Assembly (NCBI RefSeq): GCF_028289855.1
Contig: NZ_JAQGKZ010000060.1
Span: 1 to 37,227 of the forward strand
Source: Sphingomonas bacterium
GTDB lineage: Bacteria; Pseudomonadota; Alphaproteobacteria; Sphingomonadales; Sphingomonadaceae
Direction: 5' to 3'
Length of the DNA stretch: 37,227 nucleotides
The notes under the pieces were generated by a model. The model was not told the DNA's origin. It was given only the letters and a program-made list of their open reading frames with translations, and searched no databases. Made by a program: the position numbers and the translations under genes. Numbering within the stretch: the stretch's first letter is position 1; each line of letters begins with the position of its first letter. Below, one piece after another: positions 5,664 to 13,894 of the stretch.

Positions 5664-8105
5664 ATGATGCGCGCGATGAATTTTCGTCTCGTCCATCTCC
5701 TGACTTTTCTTCTCGCAGCGATCCTGGCGGGCCTTACCCCCGCGTCAGCGCAATCGGGCGGTTCGGCGAACTTCGAAGCCGCTGTCGCCAGCGCGCGCGC
5801 GACAATGGTCAGCGATCCCAAGCAAACGATCGCCACGGCAAAGGCGGCAAAGAAACTCGCCGGCCAACTTCCCGGCGCGGAGCGCGTTGCTGGCGTCGCG
5901 ACGGCGCAATGGCTGGAGGGGGAGGCGCATCTCCGGCTCAACGATCCGGCAGCCGCCGGCCCCTTGCTCCAGTCCGCATTCGCTGCGCTCAAAGACGGGC
6001 CGGCGACCAAGCTGAAGGGCGACGTACTGCGCTCGCTCGGCGGCTATCACGCCGCAATCGCGCAGGTGGCGGCGGCGCTGACCGATTACCAGGCGGCGTA
6101 TAAAATCTATCTTTCGATCAACGACACGCGAAGCCAAGCGCTAGCGCTGCTGTTTATCGCGGGGCTGTATCAGGACGCGACCGATTACGCGTCGGCGCTG
6201 AAATATTACAATCAGGCGCTGGAGACGTATCGCGGCGACCCGCAATTGCTGGTCGGCATGTACAACAACCGCGGCGACATGCTGAAGGAACTGGGCAAAT
6301 ATGCCGAGGCGGAAGCCGATTTCAGAGAAGCGCTGAAGCTCGCAAAGTCGCTCGACAGCGTCGTCATCCAGGGTCAAGTGCTGCGCAATCTGGCCTGGAC
6401 CCAGTTGCGCGCCGGTGAGGTCGAGTTGGCGGCGCAGACCGTCGCACAGGGCTTTCGCCTGCCGCGCGACCGTGACAGCGCAGGATCGGCCGCCCTGTTC
6501 TGGTCGGTCGCGGCGCAAGTATCGTTGCAGCGCGGCAACGTCGAGGAGGCGCGGACGCAGATCGAGCGAGCGTTCGCCGACGTCAATGTCACCGAACCGA
6601 CCATGGTATGGTGGCAGGCCCACAAGACCGCGTTCGACATCTACAAGAAGCTGGGCATGACCGACCGGGCGCTGGTTCATCTCGAAGCGCTCAAGTCGCT
6701 CGATGACGACAGCAACAAGGTCGCGGCGTCGGCGAATACCGCACTGAAGGCTGTCGAATTCGACACCGCCAACAAGGAGCTCAAGATCGCCAAGCTCCAG
6801 GCCGACGACATCAAGAAGCAGCTGGATTTCGAGCACGCCAGCGCACGAACGCGATTCTGGATATTCGCAGGATCGGGGATCACCGCGGTGATCATCATCG
6901 GCATGCTCGGCTTCGGCCTGGTCACGATCCGCAAGAGCCGCGACCAGGTGCGTGCCGCGAACGTCGATCTCGAATCGACCAATGCCGCGCTGGGTAAGGC
7001 GCTGGCCGCCAAGACCGAGTTCCTCGCGACCACGAGCCACGAAATCCGCACGCCGCTCAACGGCATCCTCGGCATGACGCAGGTGATGCTCGCCGATCAG
7101 CGGCTCGACGATGCGACGCGCGACCGCATCGGCGTGGTGCACGGCGCAGGCGTATCGATGCGCGCGCTGGTCGACGACATCCTCGACGTCGCCAAGATGG
7201 AGACGGGCAACCTCACGATCGAGCGCGCGCCGGTCGATCTGCCCGCGATGCTCAGGGACGTGTCGCGGATGTGGGAGGAGCAGGCACGCGGGAAGGGACT
7301 GGGGTTCGAGCTCGACCTCGCCGCAGCACCGCCGCGGATCGAGAGCGATCCGGCGCGGCTGCGCCAGGTCGTGTTCAACCTGTTGTCGAACGCGCTCAAA
7401 TTCACGCAATCGGGCACGATCCACGTCTCGTCGGGCGTGATCGCCGGCGCCGAGGGCGAGCAAGTCACGGTCGTGATCCGCGACAGCGGGATCGGGATTC
7501 CGCGCGACAAGCTCGAAATGATCTTCGAATCGTTCCGCCAGGCCGATGCCGGCACCACGCGTCAGTTCGGTGGCACGGGCCTCGGCCTCGCCATCTGCCG
7601 CAACATCGCGCGGGCGATGGGCGGCGACGTGACGGTCGCCAGCGAAGAAGGCGCGGGGTCCACTTTCACGCTCTCACTGCCGCTGATCCGGCTTGCCGAG
7701 GAAGCGCCGGTCCCCGCCGAAAGCGACGCCGCGGCGTTGCTGATCGTCGACAAGAACCCGATCAGCCGCGCAATGTTGAAGACGCTGTTCACGCCGCGCG
7801 TGGCGGCGGTGAAGATCGCCGGATCGATCGACGAGGCGGTGGCGGCGATCGCCGCGGGCGGGATCGACCGTGTGCTGATCGACGAGGCCACGGTCGCGAT
7901 GAACGGCGATGCCGAGGAGGGCGTCCGCGCGCTTGCCGGCGTACCGGTGTCATTGTTGTGGACCAATCCGGGCGAGCCGGACTACGTGCGCTTTGCGGCG
8001 GCTGGGATCGACCAGCTGATCGCCAAGCCGATCGCGGGTGCCGCGCTGGTGCAGGCAATCGTTACGGCAACGCAAAATGATGATATTGATAGTCGGGCCG
8101 CTTAG
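5664..8105 (+). CDS. TPR-containing sensor histidine kinase with degenerate C-terminal receiver
   Basis: 813 residues. A signal peptide (about 5-30, ending ASAQ) leads into an extracytoplasmic region of roughly 350 residues with TPR-like helical pairs (clear at about 125-255, for example YASALKYYNQALETY and KYAEAEADFREALKLA). A coiled stretch (about 360-395) precedes a membrane helix at about 399-421. The kinase core has the H box with His459 (SHEIRTPLNG), N box (RLRQVVFNLLSNALKF), G1 (DSGIGIP), F (FESFRQ) and G2 (GGTGLGLAI). A C-terminal receiver-like domain (about 690-800) keeps Asp740, Thr767 and Lys788, but the acidic pair is reduced to Asp696-Lys697, so magnesium binding and phosphotransfer are doubtful. 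The receiver gene at 8172 follows on the same strand and may be the real partner. Confidence 0.92.
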   Translation: MMRAMNFRLVHLLTFLLAAILAGLTPASAQSGGSANFEAAVASARATMVSDPKQTIATAKAAKKLAGQLPGAERVAGVATAQWLEGEAHLRLNDPAAAGPLLQSAFAALKDGPATKLKGDVLRSLGGYHAAIAQVAAALTDYQAAYKIYLSINDTRSQALALLFIAGLYQDATDYASALKYYNQALETYRGDPQLLVGMYNNRGDMLKELGKYAEAEADFREALKLAKSLDSVVIQGQVLRNLAWTQLRAGEVELAAQTVAQGFRLPRDRDSAGSAALFWSVAAQVSLQRGNVEEARTQIERAFADVNVTEPTMVWWQAHKTAFDIYKKLGMTDRALVHLEALKSLDDDSNKVAASANTALKAVEFDTANKELKIAKLQADDIKKQLDFEHASARTRFWIFAGSGITAVIIIGMLGFGLVTIRKSRDQVRAANVDLESTNAALGKALAAKTEFLATTSHEIRTPLNGILGMTQVMLADQRLDDATRDRIGVVHGAGVSMRALVDDILDVAKMETGNLTIERAPVDLPAMLRDVSRMWEEQARGKGLGFELDLAAAPPRIESDPARLRQVVFNLLSNALKFTQSGTIHVSSGVIAGAEGEQVTVVIRDSGIGIPRDKLEMIFESFRQADAGTTRQFGGTGLGLAICRNIARAMGGDVTVASEEGAGSTFTLSLPLIRLAEEAPVPAESDAAALLIVDKNPISRAMLKTLFTPRVAAVKIAGSIDEAVAAIAAGGIDRVLIDEATVAMNGDAEEGVRALAGVPVSLLWTNPGEPDYVRFAAAGIDQLIAKPIAGAALVQAIVTATQNDDIDSRAA

Positions 8106-8171
8106 GGTGATAGGGGATCAAGCCATGCTATCCGATACCCTAGCCAGCGCGAGTCCCGAAGGGCGTCGCCA

Positions 8172-8558
8172 ATGAACGTCATCTTCATCGAGGACGACCC
8201 GATGAACCGGCGCGTCGTCGGCGACATGCTCGACGTGGCGGGCGCCGCGATGACCGAGGCCGAGAACGGCGAGGTGGGGCTGAAGCTGATCGACGAGCGC
8301 GATTTCGACATGGCGCTGATCGACCTGCGCATGCCGGGCATGGACGGGATCACCGCGATCAAGCAAATCCGCGCGCGCGGCGACGCCAAGGCGAAGATGC
8401 CGATCATCGTCGTCACCGCCGACACCGCGCTCGACCTGCGCGAGCGGTGCATCGCAGCAGGGGCCGACGAAGTGCTGTTCAAGCCGGTCGCGATGGACGC
8501 GTTGTTCGAAGCGATGGGCCGCATCCTGGCGGGCGGCGAGGGGGACGTCATTCTTTAG
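8172..8558 (+). CDS. stand-alone receiver (REC) response regulator
   Basis: A 128-residue single receiver domain with no output domain, like CheY, DivK or Spo0F-type proteins. All key positions are present: acidic pair Asp8-Asp9 (FIEDDPMN), phospho-acceptor Asp51 (ALIDLRMPGMDG), Thr82 (VVTADT) and Lys104 (VLFKPV). The EDDPMNRRV start and the LRMPGMDG segment resemble receivers found at the C-terminus of hybrid kinases. It lies 66 bp behind the TPR histidine kinase, whose own receiver looks impaired, so the simplest model is that this protein takes the phosphoryl group in trans. Its downstream target cannot be seen. Confidence 0.9.
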   Translation: MNVIFIEDDPMNRRVVGDMLDVAGAAMTEAENGEVGLKLIDERDFDMALIDLRMPGMDGITAIKQIRARGDAKAKMPIIVVTADTALDLRERCIAAGADEVLFKPVAMDALFEAMGRILAGGEGDVIL

Positions 8559-8568
8559 GCTGTGCCGC

Positions 8569-8642
8569 TGGAGGCCCGACCGGGAATCGAACCCGGGTGC
8601 AAGGATTTGCAGTCCTCTGCGTCACCACTCCGCCATCGGGCC
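8569..8642 (-). tRNA. tRNA-Cys (GCA)
   Basis: The minus strand gives a full cloverleaf: 7-bp acceptor GGCCCGA/TCGGGCC, anticodon GCA in loop CTGCAAA with stem AGGA/TCCT, T arm CCGGGTTCGATTCCCGG, discriminator T and encoded CCA (8569-8571). U73 is the normal cysteine identity base. 74 nt with CCA. Confidence 0.96.
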
Positions 8643-8662
8643 CCGATGCGGCAAGGCGCGGG

Positions 8663-8691
8663 GCATTGCGCACGGTTCCGCTCCAAGTCAA
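8663..8691 (-). promoter_or_regulatory. probable promoter of tRNA-Cys
   Basis: On the minus strand TTGACT (8686-8691), 17 bp, then CAATGC (8663-8668). The -35 box is strong and the -10 box weak. The start would fall about 14 nt before the mature tRNA. Confidence 0.4.
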
Positions 8692-8734
8692 CCATCGCGC
8701 CGCCTAACCAACGCAAATTAGATCAGTCTGCCGC

Positions 8735-8763
8735 TTGGCGTGGGCGTGCCCGCACCATATAGG
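8735..8763 (+). promoter_or_regulatory. probable sigma70 promoter for pcm-tolC
   Basis: TTGGCG (8735-8740), 17-bp spacer, TATAGG (8758-8763). It is about 58 bp upstream of the pcm-like start. A similar CACCATATAGGG block occurs at 31337-31347 upstream of tkt. Confidence 0.45.
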
Positions 8764-8786
8764 GAACACGCGGCACGCAGTGTGTT

Positions 8787-8807
8787 GCATAAGTAAAACA
8801 GTTATGC
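8787..8807. promoter_or_regulatory. inverted repeat between promoter and pcm-like gene
   Basis: Perfect inverted repeat GCATAA-N9-TTATGC, placed between the predicted -10 box and the start codon at 8821. This is the position of a repressor operator or a 5'-UTR hairpin. The regulator is not known. Confidence 0.35.
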
Positions 8808-8820
8808 GAATGAGCGGGCT

Positions 8821-9489
8821 ATGAGCGATCCGGCGGCCGACATCACCAGTTTCGAGGCGATGCGCCATGCGATGGTGCAGAGCCAGTTGCGCCCCAACGC
8901 GGTCAACGACCCGCGCGTGGTGGTTGCGATGGCGACGGTCGCGCGCGAGAAATTCGTGCCCGACAGCGCGCGCCGGCTGGCCTATCGCGATACCGCGGTC
9001 GCGATCGGCAACGGCCGCCAGATCAACGTGCCGATCGCGACGGGCAAGTTGCTGACCGAGGCGTATCTGTTGCCGGCGGACAAGGTTCTGCTGATCGGCG
9101 CGGCGGGCGGCTACACCGCGGCGGTACTGGCCGGGCTGGTCGCATCGGTCGTGGCGGTCGAGAGCGATAAAGATCTTGCCGCGCACGCGAAAAGTGCGCT
9201 GGCGGGCCTCGCCAACGTCAAGCTGGTCGAAGGGCCGCTCGAAAAAGGCTATGCCAAGGGCGCGCCGTACGATGTGCTGATCGTCGATGGCTGTGTCGAG
9301 CAACTGCCCGATACGCTGGTCAGCCAAGTCGCGCCGGGCGGCCGGATCGTCGCCGGGATCGTCGAGCGCGGGGTGCGGCGGCTTGCCGCGGGCCGCGCGG
9401 TCAAGGGCGGGTTCGGGCTCAAGCCGTTTGCCGATATCGATTGCGTCGCGTTGCCGGGTTTCGCCGCGCCGCGCGGCTTTGCCTTCTAA
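8821..9489 (+). CDS. protein-L-isoaspartate O-methyltransferase-like protein
   Basis: A 222-residue class I SAM-dependent methyltransferase of the PIMT (Pcm) family. Visible: the N-terminal MRHAMVQSQLRPNAVNDPRV segment, KFVPDSARRLAYRD (PIMT hallmark), a SAM-binding loop LLIGAAGGYTAAVLA, and LIVDGCVEQLP after strand 4. The SAM loop has GAAGGY where classical PIMTs have GxGSGY, and the catalytic serine stretch after the loop before it (usually QTIS) reads QINVP, so repair activity on isoaspartate is uncertain. It is 16 bp upstream of tolC and likely co-transcribed; this pairing recurs in sphingomonads. The family is clear, the true activity is not. Confidence 0.85.
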   Translation: MSDPAADITSFEAMRHAMVQSQLRPNAVNDPRVVVAMATVAREKFVPDSARRLAYRDTAVAIGNGRQINVPIATGKLLTEAYLLPADKVLLIGAAGGYTAAVLAGLVASVVAVESDKDLAAHAKSALAGLANVKLVEGPLEKGYAKGAPYDVLIVDGCVEQLPDTLVSQVAPGGRIVAGIVERGVRRLAAGRAVKGGFGLKPFADIDCVALPGFAAPRGFAF

Positions 9490-9505
9490 CCGAAGTGGGG
9501 ATTTG

Positions 9506-11011
9506 ATGCGCGTTTCTGTTTTACTCGCCGGGGTGGCGTTGATCGGCGTGGTGGCCGGGCCGGCCGCCGCCGACACGCTGCGTGAGGCGCTGGTCAAGGC
9601 GTACAACACCAACCCCAGCCTGGCCGCGGCGCGCGCCAGCGTGCGCGCGACCGACGAAAACGTGCCGATCGCCAAGTCGGCGGGGCGCCCGTCGCTGACG
9701 CTCAACGGCGGGTATACCGAAAACGCGCTCAACAGTTCGAACTCGCTGCTCAACCCGGACCGTCAGGCGCAGGCCAACACCCAGCTGACCATTCCGATCT
9801 TTCGCGGCGGCCGGGTGTCGAATTCGATCAAGGGCGCCGAAGTCCGCTCCGACGCCGCGCGCGACCAGTTGCGCGGGACGGAGTCCGACCTCTTTGTGGG
9901 CGTCGTCGGCGCGTACATGGATGTGATCCGCGACGAGGCGATCGTCGGGCTCAACAAGGAAAACGTGAAGGTGCTGGAGGTCAACCTCCGCGCCGCCAAG
10001 GACCGCTTCCAGGTCGGCGACTTGACGCGCACCGACGTCGCGCAGTCCGATGCGCGCCTCGCGATCGCGCGCAGCCAGTTGGAGACCGCGCAGGCGCGGC
10101 TGATTTCGAGCAAGGAAAGCTATATCCGCTTCGTCGGGACGCCGCCCGGCGTGCTTGAGGATCCGCCCGCGCTGCCGAACCTGCCGGCGTCGGCCGACGC
10201 CGCGGTCGATGTCGCGCTGAAGAGCAATCCCAATCTGCTCGCCGCGGTGCGCGCGGGCGATGCCACGCGCTACGACGTCAGCGCGGCGCGCGCCTCGCGG
10301 CTGCCGACTTTGTCGGGCGTCGTCGGGGGCAATTATTTCAACTATCTCGGCTCGTTCGGCACGGGCACCAATCCCAAGCCCGGCCAGACGGGTACGTCGG
10401 GCACGGTCGGCGCGCAGATCACCTTGCCGCTCTATCAGGGCGGATTGCCCTCGGCGCAGATTCGCCAGGCGCAGGAGCGTCGCGCGCAGGCGCTCGAGAC
10501 GGTGACCGACACCGAACGCGCCGTCATCGCGCAGACTCGCTCGGCCTTTGCGATCTGGCGCTCGTCGCTCGAAGTGATCGCGTCGTCGCAACGCGCGGTC
10601 GAAGCCAACAAGCTGAGCCTCGAGGGCGTGCGTGCCGAAAACAGCGTCGGCAACCGCACGATCCTCGACATCCTCAACGCCGAGCAGGAATTGCTCAACA
10701 GCCAGGTGACCCTCGTGACAGCGCAGCGCGACGCCTATGTCGCGGGCTTCGCCTTGCTGTCCGCGATGGGCATGGCCGAGGCGCGCGACCTCGGGCTCGA
10801 CGGCGGCGTGCTCTACGATCCGCTGACCAATTATAACAAGGTCAAGGGCAGCTGGAGCGATTTCGGGGGCAATCCCGAGTACAAGCCGACCGGCACGACC
10901 ACGCGCAACACGCCGGCGCAGGATTCGACGCAGGGGCGTCCGCTCGACCCGAGTTTGAACGCACCGGTTGACATCGCACCGGATAGTCCCGCAAACGACG
11001 ACAAGAAATAG
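9506..11011 (+). CDS. tolC: TolC family outer-membrane efflux/secretion channel
   Basis: A 501-residue outer-membrane channel protein, the exit duct for type I secretion and RND efflux. A signal peptide (about 1-23, ending AAA before DTL) is followed by the two OEP repeats. The first includes ALVKAYNTNPSLAAARA and the usual NGGYTENAL strand; the second begins near residue 225 with DVALKSNPNLLAAVRAGDA. The AERS/RILDIL-type region (NRTILDILNAEQELLNSQVTLVTAQRD) is well kept. The C-terminal about 60 residues are Pro/Thr/Asp-rich and probably disordered in the periplasm. The start is ATG 9506; the frame is open far upstream, but only this start gives a signal peptide. Likely in one operon with the pcm-like gene and perhaps the PopZ-like gene 40 bp on. 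Confidence 0.95.
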   Translation: MRVSVLLAGVALIGVVAGPAAADTLREALVKAYNTNPSLAAARASVRATDENVPIAKSAGRPSLTLNGGYTENALNSSNSLLNPDRQAQANTQLTIPIFRGGRVSNSIKGAEVRSDAARDQLRGTESDLFVGVVGAYMDVIRDEAIVGLNKENVKVLEVNLRAAKDRFQVGDLTRTDVAQSDARLAIARSQLETAQARLISSKESYIRFVGTPPGVLEDPPALPNLPASADAAVDVALKSNPNLLAAVRAGDATRYDVSAARASRLPTLSGVVGGNYFNYLGSFGTGTNPKPGQTGTSGTVGAQITLPLYQGGLPSAQIRQAQERRAQALETVTDTERAVIAQTRSAFAIWRSSLEVIASSQRAVEANKLSLEGVRAENSVGNRTILDILNAEQELLNSQVTLVTAQRDAYVAGFALLSAMGMAEARDLGLDGGVLYDPLTNYNKVKGSWSDFGGNPEYKPTGTTTRNTPAQDSTQGRPLDPSLNAPVDIAPDSPANDDKK

Positions 11012-11051
11012 CCTCGCATTTGCGGGGTTTGGTCGCGCGAGGAAGCTACAT

Positions 11052-11552
11052 ATGGGGGATGTAAGCGCCGAACCGTCGATGGAGGACATCCTGGCCTCCA
11101 TCAAGCGGATCATCGCCGAGGACGTCGAGAGCGGCGGCCCGGTGCGTACCCGCCGTCGTTCCGTGCCCGCGCCCGCGCCGGTCGAGGATTTCGCCGACGA
11201 TGACGACGATGTGCTCGAACTGAGCGAGCAGGCGCCCGAGCCCGTCGCGGCCGAGCCCGTTGCTCCCCAGCCCGTCGCCGATCCCGCGCCGATGCCGATG
11301 TCGCAGCCGGTCGCTGAAGCCACACCCGTCGAAACGATCGTCTCCGCCCAGACTGCCGAGGCCAGCCGCGCGCCGCTCGACACGCTGTCGAAGCTGGTGG
11401 TGAAGCCCGAGGTGCCGGGCGCCGATACGCTCGAAGGGCTGGTGCGCGAGATGCTCAAGCCGATGCTCAGCACGTGGCTCGACAGGAATTTGCCCGAACT
11501 GGTCGAATCGATGGTCGCCAAGGAAATCGCGCGGATCACCGGCGGGCGCTGA
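11052..11552 (+). CDS. DUF2497 / PopZ-like polar organizing protein
   Basis: A 166-residue protein with the PopZ architecture: a short conserved N-terminal helix (SMEDILASIKRIIAED), a long acidic proline-rich linker (about residues 30-105, many Glu, Pro and Ala), and a conserved C-terminal helical module (LEGLVREMLKPMLSTWLDRNLPELVESMVAKEIARI) used for oligomerisation. In Caulobacter, PopZ forms a pole-localised matrix that anchors the centromere through ParB. The start at 11052 puts the helix right at the N-terminus; the open frame extends upstream to 10968 inside tolC but without a conserved sequence. The inverted-repeat element 18 bp behind the stop may end transcription. Confidence 0.88.
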   Translation: MGDVSAEPSMEDILASIKRIIAEDVESGGPVRTRRRSVPAPAPVEDFADDDDDVLELSEQAPEPVAAEPVAPQPVADPAPMPMSQPVAEATPVETIVSAQTAEASRAPLDTLSKLVVKPEVPGADTLEGLVREMLKPMLSTWLDRNLPELVESMVAKEIARITGGR

Positions 11553-11569
11553 GGCGCAGCCTCTTTCCG

Positions 11570-11666
11570 CCGTCACCCTGAACTTGTTTCAGGGTCCAAT
11601 TTTCCACCCACAATGCCATCGTTTTTTTGCACGATGGATGCTGAAACAAGTTCAGTATGACGGTGG
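11570..11666. repeat. intergenic inverted-repeat element, family 1 (complete copy)
   Basis: Left arm 11570-11597 and right arm 11638-11666 are inverted copies sharing CTGAACTTGTTTCAG, with CCGTCA at the outer edge. A second hairpin, CCATCGT/ACGATGG with a T-rich loop, sits between them (11616-11637). The family recurs at 37171. Palindromic elements like this are common between genes in sphingomonads and may act as terminators. Confidence 0.75.
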
Positions 11667-11712
11667 TGAGATAGTTGCCCGCGCAACTTCCTTCTGCTCT
11701 ATCGTCGCGCTG

Positions 11713-13761
11713 ATGAAAAAGCTCCTGCTCGCGAGCGTCGCGCTCGCCTCCGTCGCTGTCCCCGCCACCGCGCGTCAGCTCACGATCGATGACGTGACGA
11801 TGCTCAGCCGCGTCGCTGCACCCGCGGTGTCGCCCGACGGGCACTGGCTGGTGTGGCAGCAGCGCGAGACCGACATCGCCAAGGATAAGGGACGCTTCGA
11901 CCTCTGGCGGCTCGACCTGAGCACCAAGGGCGCCAAGCCCGAGAAGCTCGTCGCCGACGCCGCGATTAACGAAACCGCGCCGCAATTCTCCGCCGACGGC
12001 AAGACGGTGTTCTTTCAATCGGACCAGGGCGGCGAGGACAATGTCTGGTCGGTTGCCGTGACCGGCGGCACTGCGGTGCAGGTCACCGACCTCAAGGGTG
12101 GCTTGGGCGGGTTCAAGGTTTCGCCGGCGGGCGACAAACTGCTGATCTGGGCCGATCGCTTGCCCGGCGCGCCGAGCAGCGAGCCCGCGATGGTCAAGAA
12201 GGCCGCCGATGCGGGCAACGGCAAGACGTTCGACCGGATGTTCGTGCGCCACTGGAACGCCTGGGCCGACGGCAATCGCTCGCAATTGTTCGTGCTGCCG
12301 CTGACGGGCGGCAAGGCGAGCGGATACGGCAAGGCGATCGAAGGCGCGCTGGTCGGCGATACTCCGTCCAAGCCGTTCGGCGGCGGCGAGGAAGTGTCGT
12401 GGAGCGCCGACGGCAAGACCGTTTTCTTCGCGTTGCGCGAGGCCGGGCGGATCGAATCGCTGTCGACCAACCTCGATATCTTCGCCGCGCCCGCCGACGG
12501 TTCCGCCGCGCCGGTTAATCTCACCGACGCCAATGACGGGATGGACAATCTCCCCACCGCGTCGCCCGACGGCAAATATCTCGCGTATTTTGCGATGAAG
12601 CGGCCTGGCTACGAAGCCGACCGTCAGGTGCTGATGCTGCGCGATCTCGCCAGCGGTCAGACGCGCGCGCTGACCGAAAGCTGGGACCGCTCGGTCGGAT
12701 CGATCGCCTGGTCGCCCGACAGCAAGACGATCTACGTCACCGCCGAGGATACGCAGGAAAACCCGATCTGGTCGGTGTCGCCCGCGACCGGCAAGGTCGC
12801 GCGGCTGACGCAGGAAGGCAACGTCACCGCCGTCGTCCCCACCGCGAAGGGCTTGCTGTTCGCGATGAACTCGCTGACCGCGCCGGACGATTTCTACTGG
12901 CTCGCGGGTAAGAAAACGACGCGGCTGACCAGCGTCAACGCCGACAAATTGGCGGGCATCGACATGCCGACCGTCACGCGGTTCAGCTTCACCGGCGCGA
13001 ACAACGACAAGGTGTGGGGCTATGCGGTCAAGCCCGCCGGCCTCGCCGACGGCGCCAAGGTGCCGATGGCGTTCATGGTCCATGGCGGGCCGCAAGGGTC
13101 GAGCAACAATAGCTGGTCGTACCGCTGGAACCCGGCGTTGTTCGCGGGCGCTGGCTATGGCCTGGTAGCGATCGATTTCCACGGATCGACCGGCTACGGC
13201 CAGAAATTCAGCGACGACATCCGCAACAATTGGGGCGGCTGGCCGCTCGAGGACCTCAAGAAGGGCTTCGACGCCGCAACGGGCAAGTTCGCCTGGATCG
13301 ACGGCAACAATGCCTGCGCGCTAGGCGCGTCGTACGGCGGCTATATGATGAACTGGATCGAGGGGCAGTGGCCCGACCGCTTCAAGTGCATCGTCCAGCA
13401 TGACGGCGTGTTCGATGCGCGCGCGATGGCGTACGAGACCGAGGAACTCTGGTTCGACGAATGGGAGCATGGCGGGAAAGCCTATTACGAAGACCCGCAA
13501 GCGTTCGAGAAATGGAACCCGGTTAATTACGTCGACAAGTGGAAGACGCCGCAACTCGTCATCACGAGCGAGGGCGATTACCGCATCCCCTACACGCAAG
13601 GCATCGCCGCGTTCACCGCGCTCCAGCGCCGCGAAATCCCGTCGCGGCTGGTCGTGTTCCCCGGCGGCAGTCACTGGGTGCTCGCGCCCAAGGAAAGCCG
13701 CCAATGGTATCGCGAAGTGCTGGGGTGGCTCGGTAAGTGGACGGGGAAGAGCGCTCAATAA
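11713..13761 (+). CDS. S9 family serine peptidase (prolyl oligopeptidase / dipeptidyl aminopeptidase type)
   Basis: An exported 682-residue peptidase that probably cleaves after proline or removes dipeptides. A signal peptide (about 1-20, MKKLLLASVALASVAVPATA) is followed by a seven-bladed beta-propeller-like region (about 25-420) with WDxxP/PDGK-type repeats (SPDGHWLVW, SADGKTVFF, SPDGKYLAY, SPDSKTIYV). The C-terminal alpha/beta-hydrolase domain carries the triad Ser540 (GASYGGY), Asp622 (EGDYRIPYTQG) and His654 (GGSHWV), with HGGPQGSSNNSW as the oxyanion region. The ATG at 11713 is chosen because it starts the signal peptide; the frame is open upstream into the repeat element. The gene is flanked by inverted-repeat elements on both sides, so it is probably transcribed alone. 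Confidence 0.93.
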   Translation: MKKLLLASVALASVAVPATARQLTIDDVTMLSRVAAPAVSPDGHWLVWQQRETDIAKDKGRFDLWRLDLSTKGAKPEKLVADAAINETAPQFSADGKTVFFQSDQGGEDNVWSVAVTGGTAVQVTDLKGGLGGFKVSPAGDKLLIWADRLPGAPSSEPAMVKKAADAGNGKTFDRMFVRHWNAWADGNRSQLFVLPLTGGKASGYGKAIEGALVGDTPSKPFGGGEEVSWSADGKTVFFALREAGRIESLSTNLDIFAAPADGSAAPVNLTDANDGMDNLPTASPDGKYLAYFAMKRPGYEADRQVLMLRDLASGQTRALTESWDRSVGSIAWSPDSKTIYVTAEDTQENPIWSVSPATGKVARLTQEGNVTAVVPTAKGLLFAMNSLTAPDDFYWLAGKKTTRLTSVNADKLAGIDMPTVTRFSFTGANNDKVWGYAVKPAGLADGAKVPMAFMVHGGPQGSSNNSWSYRWNPALFAGAGYGLVAIDFHGSTGYGQKFSDDIRNNWGGWPLEDLKKGFDAATGKFAWIDGNNACALGASYGGYMMNWIEGQWPDRFKCIVQHDGVFDARAMAYETEELWFDEWEHGGKAYYEDPQAFEKWNPVNYVDKWKTPQLVITSEGDYRIPYTQGIAAFTALQRREIPSRLVVFPGGSHWVLAPKESRQWYREVLGWLGKWTGKSAQ

Positions 13762-13766
13762 CTCTT

Positions 13767-13864
13767 CCGTCATGCCGGGCTCGTCCCGGCATCCACCAGC
13801 CCGCAAACTTCGCGTGAGGTTGTTTTGCGGTGTGGTGGATCCCGGGACAAGTCCGGGGTGACGG
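13767..13864. repeat. intergenic inverted-repeat element, family 2
   Basis: Arms 13767-13797 and 13834-13864 are imperfect inverted copies (CCGTCA...CATCCACC against GGTGGATC...TGACGG). Each arm also contains its own small palindrome (GCCGGG..CCCGGC on the left, CCCGGGAC..GTCCGGGG on the right). It fills the whole gap between the S9 peptidase and valS. Confidence 0.7.
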
Positions 13865-13894
13865 ACTGGGAGTAAGTTGGCTAAGGGCGGTCAT

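Noticed and set aside
9287..9505. Upstream extension of the tolC frame into the pcm-like gene
   Set aside because: Only the ATG at 9506 starts a signal peptide; the extension overlaps the real pcm-like gene in another frame and is Arg/Ser-rich noise.
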